From Comamonadaceae bacterium CG12_big_fil_rev_8_21_14_0_65_59_15 (GTDB lineage: Bacteria; Pseudomonadota; Gammaproteobacteria; Burkholderiales; Burkholderiaceae_C), in contig PCUV01000049.1 in NCBI GenBank assembly GCA_002786915.1, forward strand, positions 1 to 64,000: a stretch of 64,000 nucleotides of DNA. The letters run 5' to 3'. Shown one piece after another: positions 9,100 to 16,823 of this stretch (positions are counted from its first letter, which is position 1; each line of letters opens with the position of its first letter). The translations under genes were made by a program, and so were the position numbers. The notes under the pieces were generated by a model, which saw only the letters and a program-made list of their open reading frames with translations, searched no databases and was not told where the DNA came from.

Positions 9100-9287
9100 G
9101 CAACCTCAAACCACCCGTTGAAGTTAATTTACAGGTCTTGGACGCGCAAGAGTTACTCGAATGGCGCGACCTGCAAAACGCCCAGCTCGAAAGCCTGAAG
9201 CACGTTTGGGACAACCCTGAGGACGACTGCTGGAATGATGTGCCGAGCAACCAGAATCTCACGATGGTCTTAAAAAGACTGGCATAG
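9096..9287 (+). CDS. Small hypothetical protein, antitoxin-like tail
   Basis: A 63-residue reading frame starting in an ATGA overlap with the cmr6 stop, so it is likely translated with it. The segment LLEWRDLQNAQLESLKHVWDN resembles the helix-plus-tail layout of small antitoxins, and WDNPEDDCWNDV looks like their usual acidic C-terminus. No cognate toxin of this type lies next to it; the next pair (9339-9991) has its own antitoxin. It may be an orphan remnant. Function unknown. Confidence 0.55.
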   Translation: MSNLKPPVEVNLQVLDAQELLEWRDLQNAQLESLKHVWDNPEDDCWNDVPSNQNLTMVLKRLA

Positions 9288-9302
9288 TGATCGAAAAATA
9301 AA

Positions 9303-9317
9303 GATAATGGCATTATC
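9303..9317. promoter_or_regulatory. Perfect 7-1-7 palindrome upstream of vapB, likely operator
   Basis: GATAATG-G-CATTATC is a perfect inverted repeat 22 bp before the AbrB-type antitoxin start, in an AT-rich 51-bp gap. Antitoxins of this type bind such palindromes to repress their own operon, so autoregulation is the simplest reading. Confidence 0.6.
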
Positions 9318-9338
9318 AACATTTTTACAATAATTGCC

Positions 9339-9584
9339 ATGAACATTGCATCAAGCCTATCTAACGGCAGAACTGTCATACCTTCTATTTTTCGCCAGCA
9401 ACTCAACATGCAAGATGGTGATCAATTGATCTGGAACACCCGAGATGGCGAGCTCGTTGTGACCACCCGGCGTGCCCAGCTTGCCAAGGCGCAGGCGCTT
9501 TTTCAGAGTTTTGCGCCGCAAAATTCGCCCTCCGCGGCGGACCAACTGATGGCTGAGCGGCGCGCTGCGGCTGACAGCGAATGA
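9339..9584 (+). CDS. vapB: AbrB/SpoVT-type antitoxin (VapB-like)
   Basis: The 81-residue protein has an N-terminal swapped-hairpin DNA-binding domain (SSLSNGRTVIPSIFRQQLNMQDGDQLIW) of the AbrB/MazE/SpoVT class, followed by a flexible acidic tail that would bind the toxin. It overlaps the PIN toxin start by 4 bp (ATGA). The palindrome at 9303-9317 lies just upstream and is the likely operator. Confidence 0.85.
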   Translation: MNIASSLSNGRTVIPSIFRQQLNMQDGDQLIWNTRDGELVVTTRRAQLAKAQALFQSFAPQNSPSAADQLMAERRAAADSE

Positions 9585-9991
9585 GCCAGATCACCCTGCT
9601 TGACGCGTCGGCCATCCTGGCTTTTTTGCAAGGCGAGCCCGGGCAAGACCGGGTACTTACAGCCTTGCAATCAACGCCATGCTTGGTCAGCGCAGCCAAC
9701 CAGGCAGAAATCATCTCCAAATCGCTCGATCGTGGGGGTGACAAGGACACCATCCAACGCATCCTGGCAGAGCTCAACTACACTGTCATCGACATCTTGG
9801 CCGAAGATGGCGAGCAGGCTGGCTGGCTATGCGCTTCAACCCGATATTTGGGTTTGAGTCTGGGTGATCGTCTGTGTTTGGCAACGGCGCAAAGGCTCAA
9901 GTCGCAAGTGCTGACAACTGACCGTGACTGGTTGAAGTTGGCAACCGAACTCAGCTTAGACATCGTCTGTATTCGCCCTGAAAAGCACTAA
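9581..9991 (+). CDS. vapC: PIN-domain toxin (VapC-like)
   Basis: A 136-residue PIN RNase. Acidic residues of the active site are seen in LLDASAILAFLQGEPG (residues 6-21), AANQAEIISK, LSLGDRLCLATA and LTTDRDWLKL. It is the toxin partner of the AbrB-type antitoxin just upstream, with which it overlaps by 4 bp. The inverted repeat at 9992-10013 follows the stop directly and may end the transcript. Confidence 0.88.
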   Translation: MSQITLLDASAILAFLQGEPGQDRVLTALQSTPCLVSAANQAEIISKSLDRGGDKDTIQRILAELNYTVIDILAEDGEQAGWLCASTRYLGLSLGDRLCLATAQRLKSQVLTTDRDWLKLATELSLDIVCIRPEKH

Positions 9992-10013
9992 GGGCTTGTA
10001 AAGCAATAAGCCC
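9988..10013 (+). repeat. Hairpin and 22-bp dispersed repeat after vapC
   Basis: GGGCTT (9992-9997) pairs with AAGCCC (10008-10013) over a 10-base loop. Bases 9988-10009 are identical to 60702-60723, 50 kb away, where the second arm of the hairpin is absent. Confidence 0.6.
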
Positions 10014-10069
10014 CCATGCCCTGAAAATTCGCGTCCCCCATTGACACCACATCTAACGCCCGTGTAACC

Positions 10070-10498
10070 ATGTCCACCGCCCACCCCACGCTCGACCTGA
10101 CTTCGTTTTGTGCCGCCTTGGCCTCCCTGCAACGGGCTGTGACCCGATGGCAGGCCACAGGTCAGCAGGATGAAGAACTTCGCGATGCCTGCATCCAGCG
10201 CTTTGAATACACTTTTGAACTGAGCTGGAAAATGCTCAAGCGACGGCTGGAACTTGACCTGCCCGATGCGCAAAGCGTGGATACGATGAGCTTTCGCGAA
10301 CTGATACGCAGCGGTGGCGAGCGTGGCCTGGTAACCGACGTCGATGCCTGGATGGTGTTTCGGGACAAGCGAAACACCACGTCGCACACCTACAACGCCG
10401 CCACGGCTGCCGACGTAGCGGCCGTTATTCCCGCTTTTATGCAGCACGCCCAGGCGCTGCTAGCGCAATTGCAAGCCGAAGGTGCTGATCATGCTTGA
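10070..10498 (+). CDS. HI0074-family HEPN-like protein (partner of the nucleotidyltransferase)
   Basis: The 142-residue all-helical protein belongs to the nucleotidyltransferase substrate-binding (HI0074) group. The helix QRFEYTFELSWKMLKRRLE (about residues 43-61) and the motif RNTTSHTY (about 104-111, fitting the Rx4H pattern of HEPN RNases) are diagnostic. HEPN/MNT pairs often act as toxin-antitoxin systems in which the MNT partner nucleotidylates the HEPN protein. The MNT gene overlaps its end by 8 bp. Confidence 0.82.
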   Translation: MSTAHPTLDLTSFCAALASLQRAVTRWQATGQQDEELRDACIQRFEYTFELSWKMLKRRLELDLPDAQSVDTMSFRELIRSGGERGLVTDVDAWMVFRDKRNTTSHTYNAATAADVAAVIPAFMQHAQALLAQLQAEGADHA

Positions 10499-10829
10499 TC
10501 TTGCCGCAGGCCAGCAACAGCAGATTCAACACCTGCTGTCGCGGCGTCTGCCCCATGTCACGGCGGTGGCTTTTGGCTCGCGCGTGACGGGCTGGCCACA
10601 CGGCAACCCACCCAAGCCCTACTCTGACCTCAACATTGCCCTGTGGGGTATGCGCCCCACGGACGACATCGCCCTGGCCCATTGGCGCACCGATCTGGAA
10701 GAAAGCGCCCTGCCGTGGCGCGTTGACCTCAGCGATGCCAATAGCCTGCCTGCGACTTTACGCGACCAGATTGAGCACTGCGGCGTGTACCTGCAAGGGC
10801 GATCCACAGCGCAACTGGCCGCTGGCTGA
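10491..10829 (+). CDS. MNT-type nucleotidyltransferase domain protein with altered active site
   Basis: The 112-residue protein has the minimal nucleotidyltransferase fold: AFGSRVTGWPHG (G29-S30), then YSDLNIAL (residues 44-51). The family normally has DxD; here the second Asp is Asn48, and the loop between GS and D is several residues longer than usual. A third acidic site may be RVDLSD. It overlaps the HEPN-like gene; GTG 10482 is a possible alternative start. If it is the antitoxin, the D-to-N change may weaken catalysis. Confidence 0.75.
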   Translation: MLDLAAGQQQQIQHLLSRRLPHVTAVAFGSRVTGWPHGNPPKPYSDLNIALWGMRPTDDIALAHWRTDLEESALPWRVDLSDANSLPATLRDQIEHCGVYLQGRSTAQLAAG

Positions 10830-10867
10830 GCAGCGCAGGATCGTTGACCGGTTCACTTCATCCACCC

Positions 10868-11575
10868 ATGTCCCTCATCCTCACCGTCCCCCGCGCCCAC
10901 GCCCCAGCCCTGCCCGATGAAGGCTGCTGGGCGCTGGCCAACTGGGGCTGGCTGGCGCACGCCACCTGGCGCTCGCGCGCGCAGGCCGAGCATGATGAAA
11001 CCCACTTGCAGTTGATCCCCTACCTGGTGCTGCGCAACGCCGAAGATGCCATGTGGTGCTACCAGCGCAGTGGCGGCGACGCGCGGCTGCTGGGGCGCTG
11101 TAGTTGCGGCGTGGGCGGGCACGTGGATGCGCCTGATGCCCTGACAGGCGCTGCGGGCGATGCCCAAAGCGCGCCAAACGATGCCATCAATTGCGCTGCA
11201 CTTGATAGCTGCTCACGCATGCCAGACAAGCGTTCAAGGCCGATTTCTCGTGTAAATGTAGAAGCCACCCTGCAACGCGCCCTGCGGCGGGAGCTGGCCG
11301 AAGAGCTGGGCGCCAGCGCCGCCGACCTGGCCGATCTGCGCTGCCACGGCCTGATTTATGAAGGCCACAGCCCGGTGGGCCGGGTGCACCTGGGCGTGCT
11401 CTACAGCGCACGTTGGTGCCCGGCGGCCGACCCGCAACCTGTGGCCGGTGAAGCGCTGTGCGGCCAAGGCTTTCGCGCCCCCGCGCGCGTGGCCGATGAC
11501 CCGGCGTTTGAGTTGTGGAGCCAGCTCGCGGCACGCCACCTGGCCACAAGCGCAGAGCTGACAAACCGGCCATAA
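10868..11575 (+). CDS. Nudix hydrolase linked to the CRISPR effector block
   Basis: A 235-residue protein with a Nudix motif in two pieces: GVGGHVDAPD near residues 79-88 and LRRELAEELGAS near 139-150. The second part is the metal-binding REUxEExG core. About 45 residues between them contain a dispersed repeat (11201-11247). Nudix enzymes cleave nucleoside diphosphates linked to another group, including NTPs. Its place directly before a CARF-adenosine deaminase suggests it acts on adenine or inosine nucleotides produced during the CRISPR response, but that is inference. ATG 10868 is preferred to TTG 10844. Confidence 0.85.
   Translation: MSLILTVPRAHAPALPDEGCWALANWGWLAHATWRSRAQAEHDETHLQLIPYLVLRNAEDAMWCYQRSGGDARLLGRCSCGVGGHVDAPDALTGAAGDAQSAPNDAINCAALDSCSRMPDKRSRPISRVNVEATLQRALRRELAEELGASAADLADLRCHGLIYEGHSPVGRVHLGVLYSARWCPAADPQPVAGEALCGQGFRAPARVADDPAFELWSQLAARHLATSAELTNRP
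11201..11247 (+). repeat. Dispersed palindromic repeat, copy in the Nudix gene
   Basis: GATAGCTGCTCACGCATG, then GACAAGCGTTCAAGGCC, matches the family consensus. It sits in frame inside the Nudix motif, lengthening the loop before the catalytic helix. Confidence 0.7.
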
Positions 11576-11641
11576 AGAGCGGCTAAAAAAGCGGCAAAAC
11601 GGCCCCTCGCATTGGATCGCAAAGCAATCAAAAAGTATTTG

Positions 11642-13975
11642 ATGACAACCGATTACCCACAGTCCGTGCAGCCCCGTCCGATCGGCAAACTGACGCACCC
11701 CGCCCCCACCCTGCTGCTGTGCACCCTGGGCGCCAGTTGGGCCGTGATTGCCGAAATTTTTGGCTGGCTCGCGCCCGGCGTGCTGGACCTGTACGCGCAC
11801 CACCCGCGCCGGGCTGAGCTCGACGCGCTGCGCGCCGCGCACGGCTTGCGCGCCCCGGACGAGCTGTGGGTCTGTAGCACCGAAGGCGCGCAGACCGCCG
11901 CCAGTCTGGCGCTGCTGGACGACTGGTGGGGCAAGCTCGGCCGGCCGCTGCCGCTGCGCATCTGGACCGCCGCGGGCACCGATCAACTCGCCACCCAGGC
12001 CGAGTGCGACGCCATGCGCGAGCTGACCCTGCGCGTGGTGCTGCTGGCGTCCGAACGCTGCGCCCACGGCGGTCAACTGATCTTGTCGCTGGCCGGTGGG
12101 CGCAAAACCATGAGCGCCGATTTGCAGGGCGCCGGGGCTATTTTTGGCGCCGCAGCGTGGCTGCACGTGGTCGGGCCAGAGCCCTTGCCAGCCCCTTTGG
12201 CGGGCCGCGATGCGCTACTAAAACAACAGCAGCCTGCGCTGTTTTCATGCGCGCTAGCGACCGATTTGGCCAACAGCATCCGGCCGCTGGTGGCCGGCCG
12301 TGGCACGCGCAGCGAACTGCTCGACGTGGCGCTGGAAGACGGCGCCGGCCCGGTCACCGCGCAACGCTTTGCCCTGCCGCTGGCCGCGCCCGGCACGCCG
12401 TGCCGCTGGGCCGCGCCTGCTTCCCAAGGTGCAGCGTGGCTCGACGCCGAGTTGCGCCTGCGCCAACGCCAAGGCAGCCAACTGATGGGCAACTTTCTGG
12501 CGCAAGTGGCGCAAACCGAGCACCACGACAACTGGCGCAGCCTGTACCGCCTGCCCCCGGCGCAGATCGAGCACCTGCGCCGCACGCCCGTCAGCGCCGA
12601 GCACCTGGACTGGCTCACCGCCCTGCCCAAAGCCGACCTGCACCGGCACCTGGGTGGCTGCCTGGACATTGCCGCGCAGCGCCAGGTGGCAGAACGCATC
12701 TGGGCCAGCATTCCAAAGCAAAACAGGCTCCAGCGCTTAACGGACATAGGCTGGCTGCTATCAGAAGATGGGGCGTCCGATGCAAGCGATGCGCTGGATG
12801 ACGCCGACTATGACTTGAACGACGCACCCGATGCGTCGCAGGATTGGCCGTGGGACTGGCCGCAGCGGCTACAGGCACAGCCGCCCCAGCCGGGCGATCC
12901 CACCGGCGCCATCCTGCGGGCCGAACGCTGCGCCACCCTGCTGCGCAACGCCAGCGCCCCACAGTTGCAGCGCAACCTGTATGGCGTAACCGCGCCGCGC
13001 ATCGCCCTGAAAACCCGGCACGCGCACGGCTTTGCCGCTTACGAGCGCCCGGGCGAGTTGAGCGGCTCGGCCCTGCTGGGCCACCCGGCCGCGCTCAAAC
13101 CCTACGCGCAGGCCATCGTGGTGCAGGCGCGCGCCGAAGGCCTGGTTTACCTGGAACTGCGCGGCAGCCCGCACAAATACCGCCCCAGCGATCCGGCCGG
13201 CTTTGTGTACGAGCTGCGCGCTGCGCTGGCCGCTGCCGGGGCAGACGTGGGCAAGACAGGGCAAAAGCCTATGGCGCCGGGTGCGAACGCGGCCATGCCC
13301 CGCATCGGCTTTATCTGGATTCTGGATCGGCGCGACCCCGCTACGCTACAAAAAACAGTATTGGCTGCGCTGGCTGCACAAGCGCTGGCACCCGATTTCT
13401 TGCTTGGCCTGGACGTGGCTGGGGACGAGGCCCAGCCCCTCACCGACGCGCTGGTGGCGGCCTTTGAGCCGGCCTTTGCCGCCTGCCTGCCCATCACCAT
13501 CCACGCTGGTGAAGGCGAGGACGCCAGTCGCATCTGGCAAGCCGCCTACCGCCTGCACGCCGACCGCGTGGGCCACGGCCTGAGCCTGGCCGACCACCCC
13601 CAACTGGCCGCGCGCCTGCGCGACCGCAGCGTGTGCCTGGAGCTGTGCCCCAGCTCCAACCGCGAGGTGGTGGGCTTTGCCGACCCCAGTCAACCGGCAA
13701 GCTTCGGCCTGCCCACCTACCCCTTGCAGCGCCTGATGGACCTGGGCCTGCCGCTGACGCTGTGCACCGACAACCCCGGCATCAGCCGCACCACGCTGGC
13801 CGGTGAATACCTTGCCGCAGCGCGCATGACGCCTGGCGGTCTGACGCAGTGGCAGGCGCTGGCGCTGCTGCGCCAGGCCTTTGTGCACGCCTTTTTGCCC
13901 GCCGCGCAGCGCGAAGCCTTGCTCAAGGCGGTCGATGCCGCCGTGTTTGCCCAATTGATCGCGCCCGCGCCCTGA
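11642..13975 (+). CDS. cad1: CARF-adenosine deaminase fusion (Cad1-type CRISPR effector)
   Basis: Residues 1-170 form a CARF-like Rossmann domain of the NE0113/Csx14 sort, with LLLCTLGASW at the start and LSLAGGRKTMS (about 145-155), the ligand-binding signature. From about 325 on is an adenosine-deaminase fold: HRH at 334-336 (zinc ligands in LPKADLHRHLGG), HAGE at 621-624, RVGHGLSL with H645, and CTDNPG at 708-713, where classical deaminases have DD and this has D710-N711. Proteins of this build (Cad1) are reported to bind cyclic oligoadenylate and convert ATP to ITP. The length is 777 residues from ATG 11642; an in-frame TTG lies at 11612. A dispersed repeat is inserted at 12724-12764. Confidence 0.88.
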   Translation: MTTDYPQSVQPRPIGKLTHPAPTLLLCTLGASWAVIAEIFGWLAPGVLDLYAHHPRRAELDALRAAHGLRAPDELWVCSTEGAQTAASLALLDDWWGKLGRPLPLRIWTAAGTDQLATQAECDAMRELTLRVVLLASERCAHGGQLILSLAGGRKTMSADLQGAGAIFGAAAWLHVVGPEPLPAPLAGRDALLKQQQPALFSCALATDLANSIRPLVAGRGTRSELLDVALEDGAGPVTAQRFALPLAAPGTPCRWAAPASQGAAWLDAELRLRQRQGSQLMGNFLAQVAQTEHHDNWRSLYRLPPAQIEHLRRTPVSAEHLDWLTALPKADLHRHLGGCLDIAAQRQVAERIWASIPKQNRLQRLTDIGWLLSEDGASDASDALDDADYDLNDAPDASQDWPWDWPQRLQAQPPQPGDPTGAILRAERCATLLRNASAPQLQRNLYGVTAPRIALKTRHAHGFAAYERPGELSGSALLGHPAALKPYAQAIVVQARAEGLVYLELRGSPHKYRPSDPAGFVYELRAALAAAGADVGKTGQKPMAPGANAAMPRIGFIWILDRRDPATLQKTVLAALAAQALAPDFLLGLDVAGDEAQPLTDALVAAFEPAFAACLPITIHAGEGEDASRIWQAAYRLHADRVGHGLSLADHPQLAARLRDRSVCLELCPSSNREVVGFADPSQPASFGLPTYPLQRLMDLGLPLTLCTDNPGISRTTLAGEYLAAARMTPGGLTQWQALALLRQAFVHAFLPAAQREALLKAVDAAVFAQLIAPAP
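12724..12764 (-). repeat. Dispersed palindromic repeat, copy in cad1
   Basis: On the - strand TGATAGCAGCCAGCC is followed by AAGCGCTGGAGCCTG. It lies in frame about 25 residues after the HRH zinc motif, in a poorly conserved, acidic insertion (residues 360-400). Confidence 0.55.
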
Positions 13976-14027
13976 ACGCCACTGCATCACCCGCTGATCA
14001 CCACCCCCACTTCACCCGCATCATCCC

Positions 14028-15212
14028 ATGCAAACCTGCACCCTCCACCTGTGTCTGGTCAGCGACCAGGCCACCCCAAATCTGCTGCCGCTGCTCGACC
14101 CCGCCTGGCACCCCGCCACCGTGGTACTGGCAACCAGCGAGCGCATGAAACACAACGCGCTGGCGCTCAAAAGCGTCATGCAAACCAAGGGCCAGGGCCT
14201 CAAGATCGAGCTGCTGGACCTGCCCGACGCCTTTGACTACGGCGCGCTGGCCGACGCTTTTTTGAACTTTCTGGCCGCGCACGAGGGCCAGCGCGTGGCG
14301 CTTAACGCCACCGGTGGCACCAAGCTCATGGCGCTGGCCGCACAAGAAGTGTTTCGCAGCCAGGGGTTGCCGGTGTATTACGTCAACGTCGAAAACGACA
14401 CCGTGGTGGTCCTGGGCGAGCGCACCCCGGCGCCGCCGCTGCGCGCCCAGCTCAAGGTGCACGAACTGCTGCGCGCCCACGGCCACACGGTGGATGTGCC
14501 CGAGCAACCCCAAGTGACAGCGGCGCTGCGCGACCTCACGGCACGCTTTATTGACCAGATCGAACACGCCGGGCGCGCCCTGGGCGTGCTCAACTACCTG
14601 GCGCTCCAAGCCCAAGATGCGGGCGGCTTAAGCGCCAAGCTCAGCCCTGAACAACTGGGTAGTGAAGCGCTGGGCGAACTGATCGGGCAGCTCTCGGATG
14701 CCGGTTTGGTCCGGCAAGCCGGACTACAGTTAAGCTTCAAAAACGAACTAGCGCGCTTTTTTGCCGCTGGCGGCTGGCTGGAATGGCACGTGCTCGAGCA
14801 AGTGCAAAGCCTGCGCGGCCAAATGCCGCAGGCCCTGACCGACGTGGTCTGCGGCCTGAGCGTGCGCTTTGCCAACCCGCCCAAGGGCCGCGCCGGACTG
14901 GACAAAAACGAGATCGACGTGGCGTTTTTGTACCGCAACACGCTACACATCATCGAATGCAAAACCGCCAACCTGGCCGCCAGCGACGCCACCGGCACAC
15001 GCGCCAGCGCCGCCATTTACAAGCTTGAATCGCTGCGCCGCCTGGGCGGCCTGCGCACCCGCGCCGCGCTCATCGACTACCGTGGCGCGCTCGCCCCCGG
15101 CAGCGTGGACCGCGCCCGCGCCGAAGAAGACGGCCTGCTGGTCATCAGCGGGCGCGAGCTGCGCGACCTGGCCGGCGTACTGCAACGGCGCTGGCTGCAA
15201 GGCGGCGCCTGA
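14028..15212 (+). CDS. card1: CARF-PD-(D/E)XK nuclease (Card1/Can2-type CRISPR effector)
   Basis: A 394-residue DUF1887-type protein. The N-terminal CARF domain (about 1-140) has NATGGTKLM at 93-101, the cyclic-oligoadenylate binding motif. A helical linker follows. The C-terminal restriction-like nuclease has E252 (GWLEWHV), D297 (NEIDVAF) and E310-C311-K312 (ECK), a complete PD-(D/E)XK site. Card1/Can2 homologues cut single-stranded DNA and/or RNA once cyclic tetra-adenylate is bound. It follows cad1 by 52 bp and precedes cas6, all in the same direction, so both effectors probably respond to the Cas10 signal. Confidence 0.92.
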   Translation: MQTCTLHLCLVSDQATPNLLPLLDPAWHPATVVLATSERMKHNALALKSVMQTKGQGLKIELLDLPDAFDYGALADAFLNFLAAHEGQRVALNATGGTKLMALAAQEVFRSQGLPVYYVNVENDTVVVLGERTPAPPLRAQLKVHELLRAHGHTVDVPEQPQVTAALRDLTARFIDQIEHAGRALGVLNYLALQAQDAGGLSAKLSPEQLGSEALGELIGQLSDAGLVRQAGLQLSFKNELARFFAAGGWLEWHVLEQVQSLRGQMPQALTDVVCGLSVRFANPPKGRAGLDKNEIDVAFLYRNTLHIIECKTANLAASDATGTRASAAIYKLESLRRLGGLRTRAALIDYRGALAPGSVDRARAEEDGLLVISGRELRDLAGVLQRRWLQGGA

Positions 15213-15240
15213 AGTCAAAACGGATAGCCCCAACACCGCC

Positions 15241-16425
15241 ATGACACACCCCACACCATCTGCCACAGACCAAAGCCCCCCCCTGCCCATTGCCCGCTAC
15301 CGCCTGATTGCCCAGGTGCAGGCACCGCTGGCGCTGCCGCCCTACGCCGGCTCTTTGCTGCGCGGGCAGTTTGGCGCGGCGCTGCGCCACCTGGCGTGCA
15401 TGACGCGCGCGCCGCGCTGCCCCGGCTGCGCGCTGCTGGCCACCTGCCCTTACACGCGTATTTTTGAGGCCACGCCACCCGACGCCGCAGTGGGTGGCGC
15501 GGCTACCGAGATCAGCACCACGGCGGCGACCAGTGCCTTGCCGTCGGCCAGCGCCACACCCGCATCGGCAGCGCACAGCCACCGCCCGCAAGCCTTTAGC
15601 GCCCTCCCCAACGCCTACGTTATCGAGCCGCCCAACCCTGGCGCGCGCACCTTGCAGCCAGGCGACGCACTTGAATTTGGCATTGTGCTGATCGGCCCAG
15701 CGCTGGCGCAGTCTGCGCTGGTGTTGCTGGCGCTGCAACGCGCCCTGGCGCGCGGTCTGACCACCAGCCGCAGCCCCTGCGAGCTGCAGCGCATCGACTG
15801 GCTGGCGCCAGACGGCAGCGCTGCGCCGATCTGGACCGCCGAGAACCCCCGCATCGCGGATCACCCCGCGCAACTGGACTGGGCCGCGTGCATCACCGCC
15901 ACCACCACAAGCAACAGCGCAGCGGCGTCTGAGCGTGCCACTAACGCTACATCAAACATAGCTGCCAGCGCACAACCGACAAGCGCTACAGGCCAATTAA
16001 ATGCTAAAGAATCTGGCCAGGCATTGACCCTGCACCTGCACACCCCGCTGCGCTTGCAGCACCAGGGCCACGCGCTGCCTGCGGGCAAACTTGATGCGCG
16101 CACGCTGCTTATCCACCTCACGCGCAGGGTGCAGTTGGTGTTGCAGTTCCACGCCGGCATCACCGGGCTGGACGCCGCCGCCAGCCAAGCTATCACCGCG
16201 GCAGCCACGCTGCAAGACGACAAAGCCCTGCGCTGGCTCGACTGGACGCGCTATTCCAGCCGCCAGCAGCAAGAAATGACGCTGGGCGGCGTGGTGGGCA
16301 CCTGGCGCCTGCACGGCACGCCCGAAGCCATCGCCACTGTGGCGCCCTGGCTGTGGCTGGGCCAATGGCTGCACGTCGGCAAAAACGCCACCATGGGGCT
16401 GGGGGGCTACACATTCGGTCGCTAG
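15241..16425 (+). CDS. cas6: Cas6 pre-crRNA processing endoribonuclease
   Basis: Cas6 cuts the array transcript within each repeat, leaving an 8-nt 5' tag. The N-terminus has the family block YAGSLLRGQFGAALRHL followed by cysteines C53, C60, C63 and C69, a likely zinc site. The C-terminal block has LGGVVGTWRLHG and WLHVGKNATMGLGGY, the glycine-rich RNA-binding loop. The 394-residue length (from ATG 15241) is enlarged by two alanine/threonine-rich insertions (about 80-118 and 222-260), the second carrying a dispersed repeat. Its stop overlaps the stop of the convergent PIN gene by 4 bp. Confidence 0.92.
   Translation: MTHPTPSATDQSPPLPIARYRLIAQVQAPLALPPYAGSLLRGQFGAALRHLACMTRAPRCPGCALLATCPYTRIFEATPPDAAVGGAATEISTTAATSALPSASATPASAAHSHRPQAFSALPNAYVIEPPNPGARTLQPGDALEFGIVLIGPALAQSALVLLALQRALARGLTTSRSPCELQRIDWLAPDGSAAPIWTAENPRIADHPAQLDWAACITATTTSNSAAASERATNATSNIAASAQPTSATGQLNAKESGQALTLHLHTPLRLQHQGHALPAGKLDARTLLIHLTRRVQLVLQFHAGITGLDAAASQAITAAATLQDDKALRWLDWTRYSSRQQQEMTLGGVVGTWRLHGTPEAIATVAPWLWLGQWLHVGKNATMGLGGYTFGR
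15955..15996 (+). repeat. Dispersed palindromic repeat, copy in cas6
   Basis: ATAGCTGCCAGCGC, then GACAAGCGCTACAGGCCAAT, a close match to the family consensus, in frame at about residues 239-252 in a low-complexity insertion of Cas6. Confidence 0.7.
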
Positions 16426-16823
16426 GTGCGCCCAAATAATGCCATCCATGCCTCACGCGGGGTCACAATTTTCATCATGCCATCGACCCGCTTGACGGCT
16501 TGCCAACCCAGCACCCGCTTGTCACCCGTAACAAAAAAGTCCATGCCAGCACTGGCTGCGGCATTCACCAGCCGCTGATCATTGTCGTTGGGCGGCTCGG
16601 CGGCATCGTCAACCCATTGGGCCACCTGCCAAGAAGCATCAAACAACTCGCACGCATTCAGACACTGAGGAAACTTGCGCGCCAACACCTCATGTGCCTC
16701 CATCTGGATCAGAGGGCTGCCAAACAGCCAGTCGCGATCAGCACATTGCAGAACCAGCTCTTCACACAAGCCCGAAAAAATGGTGGCTGACACCCACACG
16801 TTGGTGTCCAAAAACACCTTCAT
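16422..16823 (-). CDS. PIN-domain toxin between cas6 and cas2
   Basis: The 133-residue PIN protein has FLDTNVWVSA at the start, PLIQMEAHEVLARKF, then NDNDQRLVNAA and VTGDKRVLG, giving the usual acidic quartet. It belongs to the PIN group paired with ribbon-helix-helix antitoxins. The upstream antitoxin overlaps it by 4 bp. It is one of the few - strand genes in the CRISPR locus and splits cas6 from the adaptation genes. Confidence 0.87.
   Translation of the reverse strand: MKVFLDTNVWVSATIFSGLCEELVLQCADRDWLFGSPLIQMEAHEVLARKFPQCLNACELFDASWQVAQWVDDAAEPPNDNDQRLVNAAASAGMDFFVTGDKRVLGWQAVKRVDGMMKIVTPREAWMALFGRT

Noticed and set aside
11234..13990. Long - strand frames opposite the Nudix gene and cad1
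   Set aside because: High GC produces long antisense frames; codons mirror the sense genes and no family is recognisable.
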